Origin: Parus major
Taxonomy: Eukaryota; Chordata; Aves; Passeriformes; Paridae
NCBI RefSeq assembly: GCF_001522545.3
Contig: NC_031771.1
Span: 1,040,213 to 1,104,212, forward strand
Length of the DNA: 64,000 nucleotides
Direction: 5' to 3'
Shown: positions 1 to 11,600 of the stretch, in pieces
Position numbering within the stretch: the stretch's first letter is position 1
Layout of the letters: the number at the start of each line of letters is the position of its first letter
Translations under genes and position numbers: made by a program
The notes under the pieces: generated by a model
The model's input: the letters and a program-made list of their open reading frames with translations, nothing else
What the model was told of the DNA's origin: nothing
The model's database searches: none

Positions 1-1557
1 GGGATGCATGTGGATTTATAAGGTGTAAGTCAGCGGTTCGTCCATCTGATTATAAATCACGTGACTTTGTACTACGACCACATTAAAACTCTGCCCCCAA
101 TTAAAAAGGGAAAACTAGAGCTAACCTATAATTTTGGTCGACTGAATCAAGCCTGTTCCATGGGACTCACACGCATTTGGTTCCAGACCTGTCATACAAA
201 GGAGATGCTCAATAGCCACATCCTTAATGACTTACACGTGCAGCTCGTGGGGCTGACAGGCTGAAGGCTTTTGTTCCCTCAAAAAAACGTTCTATTGACA
301 GGAAAAAAAGAGAGAAAAAATGAACAGTGGCATCACCAAAGGGTGCTCAAGTGGTAGAGGGCCTTCTGTCACAGCTGCAGCTTGGGCAGAGGTGCTCCCT
401 CCTTCCTTCCCCAGCCCTGATGGCTGGCTCAGGAAAGCTGGGAGCGATGCAGAGCCAAATGGAACCGCAGTGTGCTGCCCTGGGAAGGGAGGAGGTTTTT
501 CCCAGGAAACACATGCACGAGTACTTGCCCCGGCTGCAGGCTGCAGCTCAGCAGAGGCTGTGTCACCAGCACTGCTGGACTGCCCTGCGCTCGTCACAGC
601 CCAGCAGCCTGAGCTGAAGTGCACCAGAAACCACTGTCACGGCTGCCTCACACCAGTCATTTATTTGCTTCTAGTGTCTTTCATCTATTTCCTGCCCCCA
701 ACCAAAGTTTAGCACTCCACCACCCCAGGACATCCATCTCCAGGCAAGCTATGACCAAAACTGGCAGCGTGTGCTGTGCTGCCAACAGGTTTTACTGCAG
801 GCATGGAAAGCCAAGTCCTCACTGGAAGGGACTGAGGAAGTGCTCTCCAGAGCACAAGTTCTGAGGGCTTCTCCTTCACATCTCAGAGATTTCCTCCGAG
901 GCTCTTCCAAAGTCACCACTACTCCAACATCAAAGCCAGAGGAGAAATGCTGCTGTGCTGCTGCTTGGCTCCTACGCCGGCCCCGAGGAGCATGTGGAGC
1001 CTTGCACTAATTAAACCTCAGTGACACTGGGACAAAAAGCATTTCCCAAGGCTCCATTTATGGAACTGCTGTTGTTTGTGAAGAGAAGACTGATGACTGG
1101 AGAGGGAAGAAGGATGTCAAGGAGAAAAGGGAGACACTGCCCGATATCAGTCCTCCCCAAGGCGCCCAGCCTGCCTCTATTGGCTGTGAAGGGACAGACT
1201 TCTTGGGGGGAAACAGGCTTTCAAGTGCAGAAACAGAGCCCAACTTGTGTCTCCCCACAAAGCCTTCTGCTGTGATCACCTCTGTGATCAAACACGTGCT
1301 GCTACCTCGGGCTCAGCAGCCATCCCGCACACGGCCGCACTGCCCTCCTGCGACCTCACCGGAGCGAGTCTGCAGCTCTGGGCCTCTCTACCATAACTCC
1401 CCACTGCCCCTGTGCTCCTCTGCTGAGCTGTGCCTCCCTTTTGCTGCTGCTGGCAGCTTTCCTTTGCATTTCCTGGTCACCCACTCCATATCAAGAGCTC
1501 AGGAAACCGGATCCTGGCCTGAGTGACACTTGCATAGCATTGCTCCCAACATCTTAC
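1..1557. other. Non-coding, no recognised feature
   Basis: Single-copy-looking sequence; open frames on both strands lack family resemblance. Confidence 0.5.
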
Positions 1558-1598
1558 TTCTTCAACTTTATCAATTTCCAGACTCTTTTCACAGCCCA
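1558..1598 (-). CDS. Candidate exon (41 nt), unrecognised gene
   Basis: Acceptor TCTCTTTTGGCATGTGCAG|TGGGC and donor GAAGAA|GTAAGA. Two frames are open (CEKSLEIDKVEE or WAVKRVWKLIKLK). The latter follows in phase from the 2657 exon. If real, the gene continues beyond the start of the window. Confidence 0.2.
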
Positions 1599-2389
1599 CT
1601 GCACATGCCAAAAGAGATACCACCGTGTGGAAAAAAGAGCTTTGTGGAGAGGTCTGTGGTGCTTTGTGTTGCCCTGGCATCCACAACACTGCTTAGAAAT
1701 CCCTGGGTTTCAAGCAAAGCAGGCTTGGAAAGGACAGCTTGGAAACCTGACTTAGTGTGGGCTGGCAGCTAAATCATGTTACAGACCTGTCCTGACCATG
1801 CTCCATCATCATGCCTGATCCCTGGGCTGTTTGCACAGATGAAAGAACTTCAGCCTGTATGAACTCCAAATGCTTGATATCTTCCTAAGCTCTCCTGTGC
1901 AGTCTGCCCTTGGAGAGGAAAAAAAGCTTAAGTGGAGCAGAAAACCTCCTGAGAAAAGTATCTCTCTGCATTTCGAATGAAATCCGATGGGTGACTCCAC
2001 TCGAGTCTCCCTGTCACACCCTGCTTGCTCATGTCACTAAAACCCCTCAGTCAACCCATGGGTCTGAAATACAGCTGGAAATAGAAGCCGTGCATCTGAA
2101 AGGACAAGTGGAGCAAAGATATCCTAAGCTGAGGTTTGGAAAGCAGCTGAGTTACTCAGAAACGTTTCCCAACATTCAACAGCCCAGAGAAACACAAGTG
2201 AAACCACACAGGTTACTTCACACTCTTCACCTTCCCCTCAGGTACCTCACACCGCTTGTTCCTGAGGGCTAATTGTCACTTGGTTCTTATTTCTCATCTC
2301 AAATCCCAAGTGCTAGCACATCCTGAGCACATCCCCAACGGGCTTGGTTAGGAAGAAGCTCCATTTCCTCGGGCACCACTCCTGACCGT

Positions 2390-2620
2390 GAGGAGGTTTA
2401 TGTGGCGCTAGCCGAGCCGGCGCAGAGCGGCCCACCCGCGCCCCTTGGCCGTCGTGGGAGCGCCTCCGGAGCTGGCTGGAAAGCTCCTTCACGGCCCCAG
2501 CTGGCCAGGCATCCCCAGCTGTGCCACACACCAGCTGCAGCCCCGCCGAGTAACAGCAGGAAACGCCTGCCGCCAAACTACGCACCGGGATGGCCTTGAT
2601 GCCGCTCTCAGATAGCGCCC
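2390..2620. other. Small GC/CpG-rich patch
   Basis: CpG-dense stretch covering the candidate exon at 2657-2586 and its downstream intron. It is too small for a typical promoter island. Confidence 0.5.
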
Positions 2621-2657
2621 TGGCACCTTCTGAATACAGCTTCACATCAAAGAATCG
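2586..2657 (-). CDS. Candidate exon (72 nt), unrecognised gene
   Basis: Acceptor GTGTGTTTATATTAG|CGATT and donor ATCCCG|GTGCGT. Only one frame is open, phase 0 to 0, exactly 24 codons, including FDVKLYSEGARALSESGIK. The peptide has the texture of a folded protein (charged residues, alternating hydrophobics) and lies in a locally GC-rich patch. This is the most convincing of the scattered candidates. Family not recognised. Confidence 0.38.
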
Positions 2658-2973
2658 CTAATATAAACACACTTTGTTTACAGGGCTCCTCAGAAATCCT
2701 TGTTCAACATCTTCTCCACATCCATAAACCACCAATCAAGCCAACATCTACAACTCCCGACCCAGCCAAATGCCAAGTTCTGCTGCGAGTTAAATCAGTA
2801 ACTCTCCAATCCCTGCAGTGCTCCAGCTCTGACACGCTGGTGAAGCTTTGCAAGAGCACTGGGACAGCTTCCAAAGGATCTCAGTGAGGAAAATGCCCAG
2901 CAGGTCACTGTTCCTCGGAGTGCCAGAGAGTGGAACCACAGCAAGCAGCCCTTGGGCACTGATGGACTCTCAC

Positions 2974-2999
2974 AACCCAGTGCGTATGATTCAAAAACG
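2974..2999 (-). CDS. Candidate exon (26 nt), unrecognised gene
   Basis: Weaker than the others: acceptor AGTTAAATGTCAG|CGTTT and donor GGGTT|GTGAGA. It is listed because its length and phase would link the phase-1 exons upstream to the phase-0 exon at 2657. Confidence 0.12.
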
Positions 3000-4768
3000 C
3001 TGACATTTAACTAAATCGTGTACTAACAAGAGAGAAAACATTGCAATGGCAGCCAGGGTAGGAACACGTAACTTGCTGAAAGCTCATTTCAACCAGCTGA
3101 AACCGAACAGGTGACCTGAGCAGGCCACATTCTGTGCTTGTGTTGATATGCTCATTATCTGGACACAAAGTGAAGCTTTAAATACGGCCCCTTCTTTCAA
3201 GCACTGCCTGGATGTTGTACATGCAAGTCTGTCAAAGAAGTCCTAAGAATTCTCCATAGCAAAGACTTGGATTGTCAGTTACAGATCCCTTTGCAAAAGG
3301 CATTTCTTTCACAGGAGCCACAAACATTAACACACAAGCACCAAAAATCCTCATGATAATGTCCAACTGGGTGCTGGGATGCATTCTCACATCAAAGACT
3401 TCACAAATGGACTCCACGCCCCAAGCCCCACTTGCAAACACAGCTCCCAGCCATGAAACAAAATAAAAAAGGACAGACATGACCAAATGGCTTAGGAAAA
3501 AGGAGAAGCAGGTTCCTCACTTCCGGCTAAGCCATGTGATAATCCTAATTAGCAGTATTTTCCAAGTAATTATGGTCTTAGAATAACAATGTTAATAAAA
3601 ACAACAAGTAAGAGGCCACCTGGGATAGTTGTATCGTGTCTCTGTTGAAATTCCAGTAAACACTTCTGGAATTCATACCAGCAGACAGTTTGGGGTGGGA
3701 GGGGGGCAGAAATCTCAAACATACTTCACAGTTCAGCTAAATCAAAGCAAATCTGATTCCCCTGAAGTCAGAGTCAAGGTCAGTTGATGCAAATGAGCAT
3801 TTGTTGAACAAGTGGATCCCTAAATGCATTCAGCCTCAGAGCCAGAATCCCACATGGTGTAACTTGTTGATTAATTGGCCTGTATGGGACAAACACATTG
3901 ATATCATCCATATATATCTATATATATGGCAAATATGTGGGACTGCCCTGCATTCCACAGGCAGCCAGGCCAGTGGAGCGAGGGGCAGCAGATTCCACGG
4001 CAGTGCTGGCAACGTGGATCAGCAGGGCTGGGGGAGAGCTGGACCAGGCTCTCCTCCACTCCCTTGGCATGTACAGAGACCCAGTTACCCAGGGCCCAAA
4101 CTGTCAGCATTTGCCAGCTCTGAGGACTGCACGTACACATGGCAACAGCTATGGAGGAAAGGAAGGGGATAAGGATGGATTTTAGTCACTGTTCAAACCA
4201 CCTCATCTGCCACTGACCTACAGACCACAACTCTAACAGTGAACCATCACACCAAAGCTTTAAAATTTGAAACATAAGTATCTGAAATGTCCAGTGAACA
4301 TTTTTGGAGGCTTCTTCTATGTGCCAAATAAAGGTTCGGTTTCACCCTTAACTACTTCAGCAGAAGCTCCCGAGTGCAGCCGAGAAGCCCAGCAGAGAGG
4401 AGAACATGCCTTTGCCCCAGCCCAATGCATTGCACCAGCCCTTGGCTCTGCTGGCGACTCAACAGCTACAGATTCTGGATTCACCCATTTTAAGCACTTC
4501 AAAACATTTTTGCGAGGGTCTTGACAACCTTCCAGTAAAAAGCAGCTGTCAAAATGTATCATACAATATCCTAGCAGACCTCCTCCACACTGCTGCTATA
4601 ATTAGGTTGGGGTTTTTATTTTGGCTTTAAAGCAGCTTGCAGAGAATATAATTTTCAGTTTGGATAAATGAAATGTTCAGAGTACATCAGGTCCATAATT
4701 ATATTTCAATTTGAGAAGAATGTGTTCAGTTTAAAAGGAAGCAAGCAGTGGAGTCGCTGGTAATTTAC
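3000..4768. other. Probable intron, no recognised feature
   Basis: AT-richer DNA with a short (TATA)n patch near 3910-3926. It contains a hydrophobic minus-strand open frame at 3486-3232 that I could not support as coding. Confidence 0.5.
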
Positions 4769-4813
4769 CTTCCAAAGCTTCTGAAATTTCTGCAAGCCAA
4801 ACCCTCAGAGTAA
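4769..4813 (-). CDS. Candidate exon (45 nt), unrecognised gene
   Basis: Acceptor TTCTTTGTGAACTGCAG|TTACT and donor TGGAAG|GTAAAT. In the frame continuing from the 6800 candidate it reads TLRVWLAEISEALE, an amphipathic helix-like segment. Confidence 0.3.
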
Positions 4814-6758
4814 CTGCAGTTCACAAAGAACACAGAAAGTGGCAAACTCCTTCCAAAGTGAGCACAGTGTCCCCATGTCCCTTCCAGTGAGGCACTGCAT
4901 AGGAGAAGCTTGGAAGCTTTTACCCTCCAGTTCTCTTCTGACGCTTCCATGATTGCATCGACTTGGAGAATTCCCAGCTCAAGGGATGTGGCCAGTTACA
5001 GACAACATGACACAGCTCCTGTCAGGGTCTGGCTGGCTGTGGTGCTTGTGTGACACAAAATGACGACAAATAAGGCTTCACTGACTTGACAGACACCCTG
5101 TGTCAACCCACCTATGCAAAAGAGGCAGCACTTAACAAGGAGCCTGGCTCCACAAACTCACAGAGGCACATGTCTGACAGCTCTGTCTGTGTATGTGAAC
5201 CAGAAGGCTGCCTATATTCAAGAGCTGACTGGACAAAGAGAGGGAAAACAGAGCCATAACAAGTTACTGAGTCCCCTCTGTCCCCCAGGACACTCCATCC
5301 TATTATTTCAACAAAACCAGTGATGGCCAGCAGCAAAGAACTTAATCCCTGAATATCATCACCCAGCTGTCCTAACTGGGCAAGAATCTAAACACAGAAA
5401 GAAAAAGCAGCAGTCAGTCAACTCTAGAAGGCCAGCACCAAGCAACCAGCACTGATTACTTTTTTCCCTGCTTAATATATTTCAACAAGTTGTCGGAAAC
5501 AATGAGCAACCCTGAAAATATACACACGAATGTTTCCCAAACGAGTGTACAAACATCTTGAAGCAGTCCACGGCCACTCTGAACCTCAGCCTGATCATAC
5601 CTAAAACATCAGCACTAGGGCTCTAGGGTTTTATTTCTATGCTGACTACTTGCCCTCTAATTATATTTCCTTCATATTTAACAAGGTAATTTTCTCCCTC
5701 GTTTCTTCAGCTTATTTTTCATTTGGCATTAAAAAAAACAAAAAAAAAATTAATACTTTTTATTCATGCTTCAGCTCCTCTGAATTATTCCTACCCTTTC
5801 ACTAGGCCAAACAGAAAATCAGCAACACATCAAGCTAAAGCATGTTCTGGTCCATGTTCTTCTTGAGAGAGTGAACCCTTCCTAAGCCAAGAGCTCCAGT
5901 CACCCTCCTCCTTTACTGCCCAACACCACCCACTGGAAATGCAGTCCAATTTACTGAGGCTGTGCTGTGAGTTAACGTGCCCTTGATCTTTACTTGGATT
6001 TATCACACACTTAGTCAGTGCTTTCTGTCACTAGTATTCCGTATCCTCAATACTTCTCTTTACAACCCTGATACAGCTTTCAGTCAGGTGGCTTCCAAAG
6101 CAATGCAAAAGTCCTCAGCAGAGGGATAGGCAGGAACCTCTATGCCTTGCTCCAGGACGTGAACATACAAAAGCGATGTACTATAATATTTTAGTAGAAA
6201 GATAAGGAATGTTCAGGCGAGGCAGCGATACCAGCACCCCCACCAAAGCCCTGCACATCTCTGATGTGCTGCCTGTTTGTAGCAGCTCAAGGCTGTGACA
6301 TCACAAGGATCACCAGGTACACCTGCAGCTACAGGCGTTTCCTCGCCGCTGCCCGACAGCATGGGGGCCGTACCCCCGGGCAAACCGTGCACCCTCCGCA
6401 CAGCCAGAACCCCCAAACAGAGCGACTGCTGCAGGATCCAGCCAGACATGCCCCACCTCGTTTCCAGGGGGGAGAACACGCACCCCAGGCCACCCCTTGC
6501 GCCCTGGACCAAACCTGGCTTTCTGTGAGGCTCAGACTGCTGTCCCCACCTCACAGCACACGGCCATTGGGGCCAGTCCTTGGCTCCACGACTTGGGGGT
6601 GATTTACAACAGGGCCAATGTGGTTGTAGCGAACAGCACAGGCACCTGGAAGAGCTGGCACAGGTCTCCCAAGGGTCAAGAGAGCCCTGCTGCAGCAGGA
6701 TCAGCTGTTGTTTCCAAAGATGCATAGGATATAAAAGACTCGAGAATTCGCAACACAC
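4814..6758. other. Probable intron, no recognised feature
   Basis: Contains an A-rich tract (5730-5750). No coding sequence was recognised. Confidence 0.5.
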
Positions 6759-6800
6759 CTGAAATCGCTTCTTTGCACTCGGGGTCGCAGAACTTGAGAG
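6759..6800 (-). CDS. Candidate exon (42 nt), unrecognised gene
   Basis: Excellent acceptor ACTCCTGCCTTCCCAG|CTCTC and donor TTTCAG|GTGTGT. In the phase 1-1 frame it reads LKFCDPECKEAIS, a compact two-cysteine motif of the kind found in small zinc-binding folds, but too short to assign. Confidence 0.3.
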
Positions 6801-8179
6801 CTGGGAAGGCAGGAGTGCTTCCACAAGCCTACAGGTTCAGGTCAGTGCCCATGCCAACCTGGGTGCAGCCCAGAGCATGTGCCACGGGGAGCTGGGACAA
6901 GCTCAGAGAGGCTGGCTGTGTTCCCCACCTGAGCAGCTCCACTCAGCACAAATATCTGCTTCTAAATGCCTGACTGCACGGCGTGCACTTAAATACTGCC
7001 GATGCCTGCACTTGCTGCATGTGCACGGGACACTGAAGTCTTCTCCTCTGAAGGAGATGAGTGAGTAACTGCTGAAAGATCACAAAAGAAACTTAGTTTT
7101 CTGTCTCAGAGCATATGGAGAGAAGTGCCTCAGCAGAGCCCTTTGATAACCCTCTTGGTGCCGAGCGAGAGCTCAGATCGTGAGCACACATCAAAAGCAG
7201 TAATGCACTTGGTCTGTCCAGGGCAGAGTTTTAATCCTAACCCACTCCTTGCTCAGCTTCCCCAGCCTGAACACATTCAGGATGGAGTGCTGTGTCAGCC
7301 ACAGCCTTTCCCCACAGATACTGTGTCATTCAGTTTACATTTACAGCAGCAGTGGAGATGAAGACGATGCAGTATAAAACAGAGCTGTTAAAATCTGCAA
7401 TTAGTTAAAGCTTTAACCTTTGAAGACATTAAAAGAATGAACTGAAATCATACCCTTAGAAGCATTAAAATAAGATGGCCCCAAGCCATCAGGTACCTCG
7501 CATGCTACGAGCCAGGTGTGAGACCAAATCCTTCTCTTAGATTCAGAACCCCTACCAAACCTGGGGACAGGGAGGGATTCACGCTGTGGCCCTCAGGGGG
7601 ACCAGCAAGAGTGGATCTGGAAGGACTCACAAACACTTCCCCCTGCTTCAAACCTAAAGAGCAAACGCCATTTTGCAATGTGGCTTGGCAACCTTGGAGC
7701 ACCAATATTTCAGGCAGGTTGGGTTTTTATCGGAGCCGTTCGCATGGCACTGACCCAAGGCAGTGTCTGAGTTTGGGGCCACTGCTCTGCTAGATTCTCT
7801 CCTTACAGGGCCGTGGTTTTTACAACAAGCTGTCCAGTAACCTCCCTCTTTTTTGAACACATCAGTTTTCTTCCCACTGAACTTTGTATGGCAGCATCTC
7901 TCCATCCACTGGGATGCCAGAGGCACGGCAAGTACAGCAGAACGTGGCAGCAACATTTTTTAGGACAGTAACGCCAACAGAACGATGAACAGCCCCGGCT
8001 GTTTCACCCTGAAACAATCTTCAATTCTGCCTGTCTTGACAGAAATGAACTATGACAGGTAGGGACTGGCAAGAAGTAAAAGGCACAGGGCAGCTTTTTA
8101 GGGATTTCCTTCTTGTATCAAAGGATTTAATACATCGTATTTGCCATCCCTGCTCAAAGACAGCACCCTCAGCCCTCAC
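6801..8179. other. Probable intron, no recognised feature
   Basis: No repeat or coding similarity was seen. Confidence 0.5.
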
Positions 8180-8248
8180 AGGATGATTGTTTTCCTTTCC
8201 TCAGAGTAAAGCTTTTCTTGATATTTTGAAACACATCCCAAGCTGTCC
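8180..8248 (-). CDS. Candidate exon (69 nt), unrecognised gene
   Basis: Acceptor TTGGTTTGTTTTTACAG|GGACA and donor ATCCT|GTGAGG. Two frames stay open: TAWDVFQNIKKSFTLRKGK or SKYQEKLYSEERKTII. In the first frame the phase (1 in, 1 out) joins cleanly to the candidates at 6800 and 4813. Confidence 0.3.
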
Positions 8249-8630
8249 CTGTAAAAACAAACCAATTTCCCTGCACTGACCACAGGAAGAGACGGACAAC
8301 TGAGGCAAGACAGTTCAACTGTCCTAATTGTAAACAGGATTCTGCTGCATTCTCATTTCTACCAGACAGCTCCCACCATATACCCGCTATAAAAACACCC
8401 CATAAGTACAGTGACCACCCAGAAGTGAAGGACTGAATTCCAAGAGGTTGTGGGGAGGGATGCAGCTCAGTTACACACGTGTTCTTATTTATGTAATTCT
8501 TCAGCAAAATTACATTGAGCTTTAAAAACATAAAATTAAATATTGATGTCAACAGAATGCAAATGGCTAGAACATCCGTGTGGGAGAAATATATTCATGC
8601 CAATCAGAGGGGTGGATTGGCTCCACTTAC

Positions 8631-8696
8631 AGCAGTAAGATTTCAACAGAAAGGATTTTTTTTTTTGACCCAAGGCAGAAGGTGCTCTGTGATGTG
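8631..8696 (-). CDS. Candidate exon (66 nt), unrecognised gene
   Basis: Acceptor CCTTTTGCTTCTGTAG|CACAT and donor ACTGCT|GTAAGT. Two frames are open. A run of 11 A inside the exon makes it less convincing. Its length is a multiple of three, and its phase fits the candidate at 8248 in either frame. Confidence 0.2.
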
Positions 8697-11600
8697 CTAC
8701 AGAAGCAAAAGGTTCTGTTTCTATACAAATGAATGCTGCAGAGTAGCTCGGCCTGACCTTATTACTCTGATCCCCAAGAACCCCATCACTAATGAGAAGA
8801 ACTTTCTCTGCTCTGAGAGGGAGCAGTTGCTCCCTGCTGTCTGCAGCACTGCACCGAGCAGGATTGCACACCAAGGTTTTTGGAGTCTCACGGCTGCCAA
8901 TGACAAACACTGGCCAGCCCATCCAGGACAAAAGCAGCACCAACATCTGCTAAACTGAAATTGCTAGAGACGTACAGAAAGCCACTGGCCCGGGTGCAGT
9001 GCATTCAGATTTCCACCTGAGGAAGTCACCTTCATCACCTGGCTCTGACAGCAGTACAAACTGCAATCTGCCCTTAGACACGAACAGAGGAACCCAGCTG
9101 TCCTGTGCCAAGGGGAAGGAATTGGACATGGAGACCATATTTTTATTTCCAATTTGGTCCAGTACACTTCCTAATTGCATAAAATAAGAAGACACCCATG
9201 CTTTTATCTGTCAATCCTTTGGTCAAACAACAACAGGAAAAATCCTGCATCTGAATTCCATCCTCCTTGAACTCTCTGCACTTCTGTGGAAATGAGCCAT
9301 CTGAGGTACCTCAGTTTACCCCCTCCTCAGAGAAGCCAAGAACATTTTAATCATTAACATCTTCATTGTCAAAACTACCCTGGTCAAAACTCAACCAAGG
9401 CAGAGACAGGTTATTAATGTCTCACTTTACAGATTAACAGCAAAGAATACAGCTCGGATTAATATCCTGATCCTTTTCCCAGCCCCTTGTTATGTGACCC
9501 AAATCACAAGAGAGGGAACTCAGCACTTTTGTGAGCTGGAAATGCACAAGAATGAGTCAAGTGCTGGACTGGTGCATCCACAAAGAACACACAAGTTCCA
9601 ATCACATGTTATTTGGTTAAAGCCTACATCCTCTTGTCAGTACCACCCAGAGTTATGGTGATGGAGTCACCAGTGTTGGTCAGCAATCTCCTGAACACCA
9701 GATGAGGGAAATAAAAGTCAGTCACTGTTCATGTGTTTATCTATAACTACCTGCAGACACTCACCTTGGCCTCAGCATCCTATCCCTTCCACTTACCTCC
9801 TCCTCTCTCCTTGGCCCCTCAGACATTTCTACCCTCGGCCTACCAAGCTGTCAACCCAGCCGAGTGTGCTACAGCTCCACTGGGTTTGAGTTTGGGTTTG
9901 CTGCCTCTTTCCCTCAGCCACACAAAGCTGTGTTTTCACATCCCACAGATGTCCAGAACCCAGGCCCTCCATGGGGCGCCCCCAGAACACACACACGGAG
10001 TCAGAACCAGTGTGACCGACCCAACGCAGAGGTCAGCCTGTGCTGCTGACAGTCTGTCCCACAGCAGCAGCCACAGCCTGTACCGAGAGAAGGACACTGT
10101 CCCAAGTGCACAGGGAGCTCCCAGTTTGGCAGGATTCACCCAGTGCCACTGTGACAGTGACACCACAGCCATGGCATCGGCCTGTGCCCTGCTGCCTGAC
10201 ACACGGAGCAGGGAACAGCTCAGCGCTTCTAATCCCGCGTTCAGGCAACGTTCCCATTGACGTCAAACACAAATATTGCAGAGTTCAGCTGTGCAAGCCT
10301 CTGCAGCGGGGAAAACAAGTATATTTTCAGTACTTAAATGCTTGGCGTGCCCTTACAGAGAGTTCAGATGAAGCCTTCACGAAAGGTCGTTCCAAAGAAG
10401 GACTTGGTGCTGTCCCCACCTTCCCACAGAACAATGCTCCTCCCTACACTGCGGCACCAGAGCATGGGGCCGAGGCACCCCGGCACAGCATCCTTCCCCA
10501 GCCACACAACACACACGGTGTTAAACCAGGGAAACGGCGCTGCACAGAGACAGTGCCTGCACCTCTGCCACCTGCCAGGCTCTGCACCTGTGGGGACAGG
10601 CCTGTGACAGCAGCCAGCTAGAGGAAAATCCTTCCAGGCTCCCCCAGGAGCAGGCAGGACACACTGCCAACAGGCTACAACTGTAAAGGCTCATTTGAAG
10701 TTTTTCCCTTCTGCACACTCCTACATTCAGGGGCTAAAATCAGCACCAGAGAGGAGCTCCTCTGGAGAGACAGGAGAGGTCCCACTGCTGGGAGGATGAA
10801 CAGGACGGCAGCTTAGCTCAACTCCCGTCTCTGGTGCGGTGCAGGGAACGGCAGGATGGGACGTGGCACTTGCAGCCAGGGTAGTTTATATTTATTAGCA
10901 CAGAAGTGTAAAAATATTTGGTGGTGAAATGAACCCAGCGGATGTTTTTGCTGGCAGGAGCCTGCGAGTGACAACTGCAGCAGGCATTGTGAAAGAGCAA
11001 CAGCTGAGCATGTGCTGGGGCTGAGGCTGCTTCCACACTGCCAGCAAGGCATCCCATCCTCTGGGATTAATCGGATTACAGGGGCTTTCCACTTCCCACC
11101 CAGATCAATTGGCATTTTAAGTAATTCACTTATCGCCCTGGAGAGTGAAAGGCTGAAGTAACTTCAGTACTAAGCCTTCTGCAGAAGTTTAAGAGCCTTC
11201 TCCTCTCCCCGAGCCCTTGCCTCCAGCTCCTTTCTTTCCTGCTTTCCTATGTTTTCACTCCGTTCTACTTCTTGCACAAAACGAACAATTAATTATTATG
11301 ATGCAAAAATAAAACACTTTCGAGAAATTTCCACCCGCTCCCCCCCAACAAAGATAAAGCAAAGAAAATATTTTCAACTTCATTCTGTGTGAAGTCAGAA
11401 GGAACGTGCCCCATTGAAGCGATTTCCAGCATACTTTAAATCCATTTCAAGAGCAGCATTCCATTGCAGGAGCCCTGGCCAAGCAGCCACCTTCCTGGAG
11501 AGATGTTATTCTGCCACTGCAGGGGGGCTCTTTATACAGCTGGAAACCAATAGTCAGCAAATGCTTTGATCTTTGCTTTTACTTTTTGTAAGAACTACGT

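Noticed and set aside
3232..3486. Hydrophobic 84-codon minus-strand frame that looks like a small membrane protein, after a good acceptor-like sequence
   Set aside because: No ATG start at its head, no clear donor, and it would break the order of the neighbouring candidate exons. T-rich DNA alone gives such hydrophobic translations.
9733..10621. Long plus-strand open frames of 175 and 193 codons
   Set aside because: Compositionally ordinary, no domain, and overlapping frames are also open.
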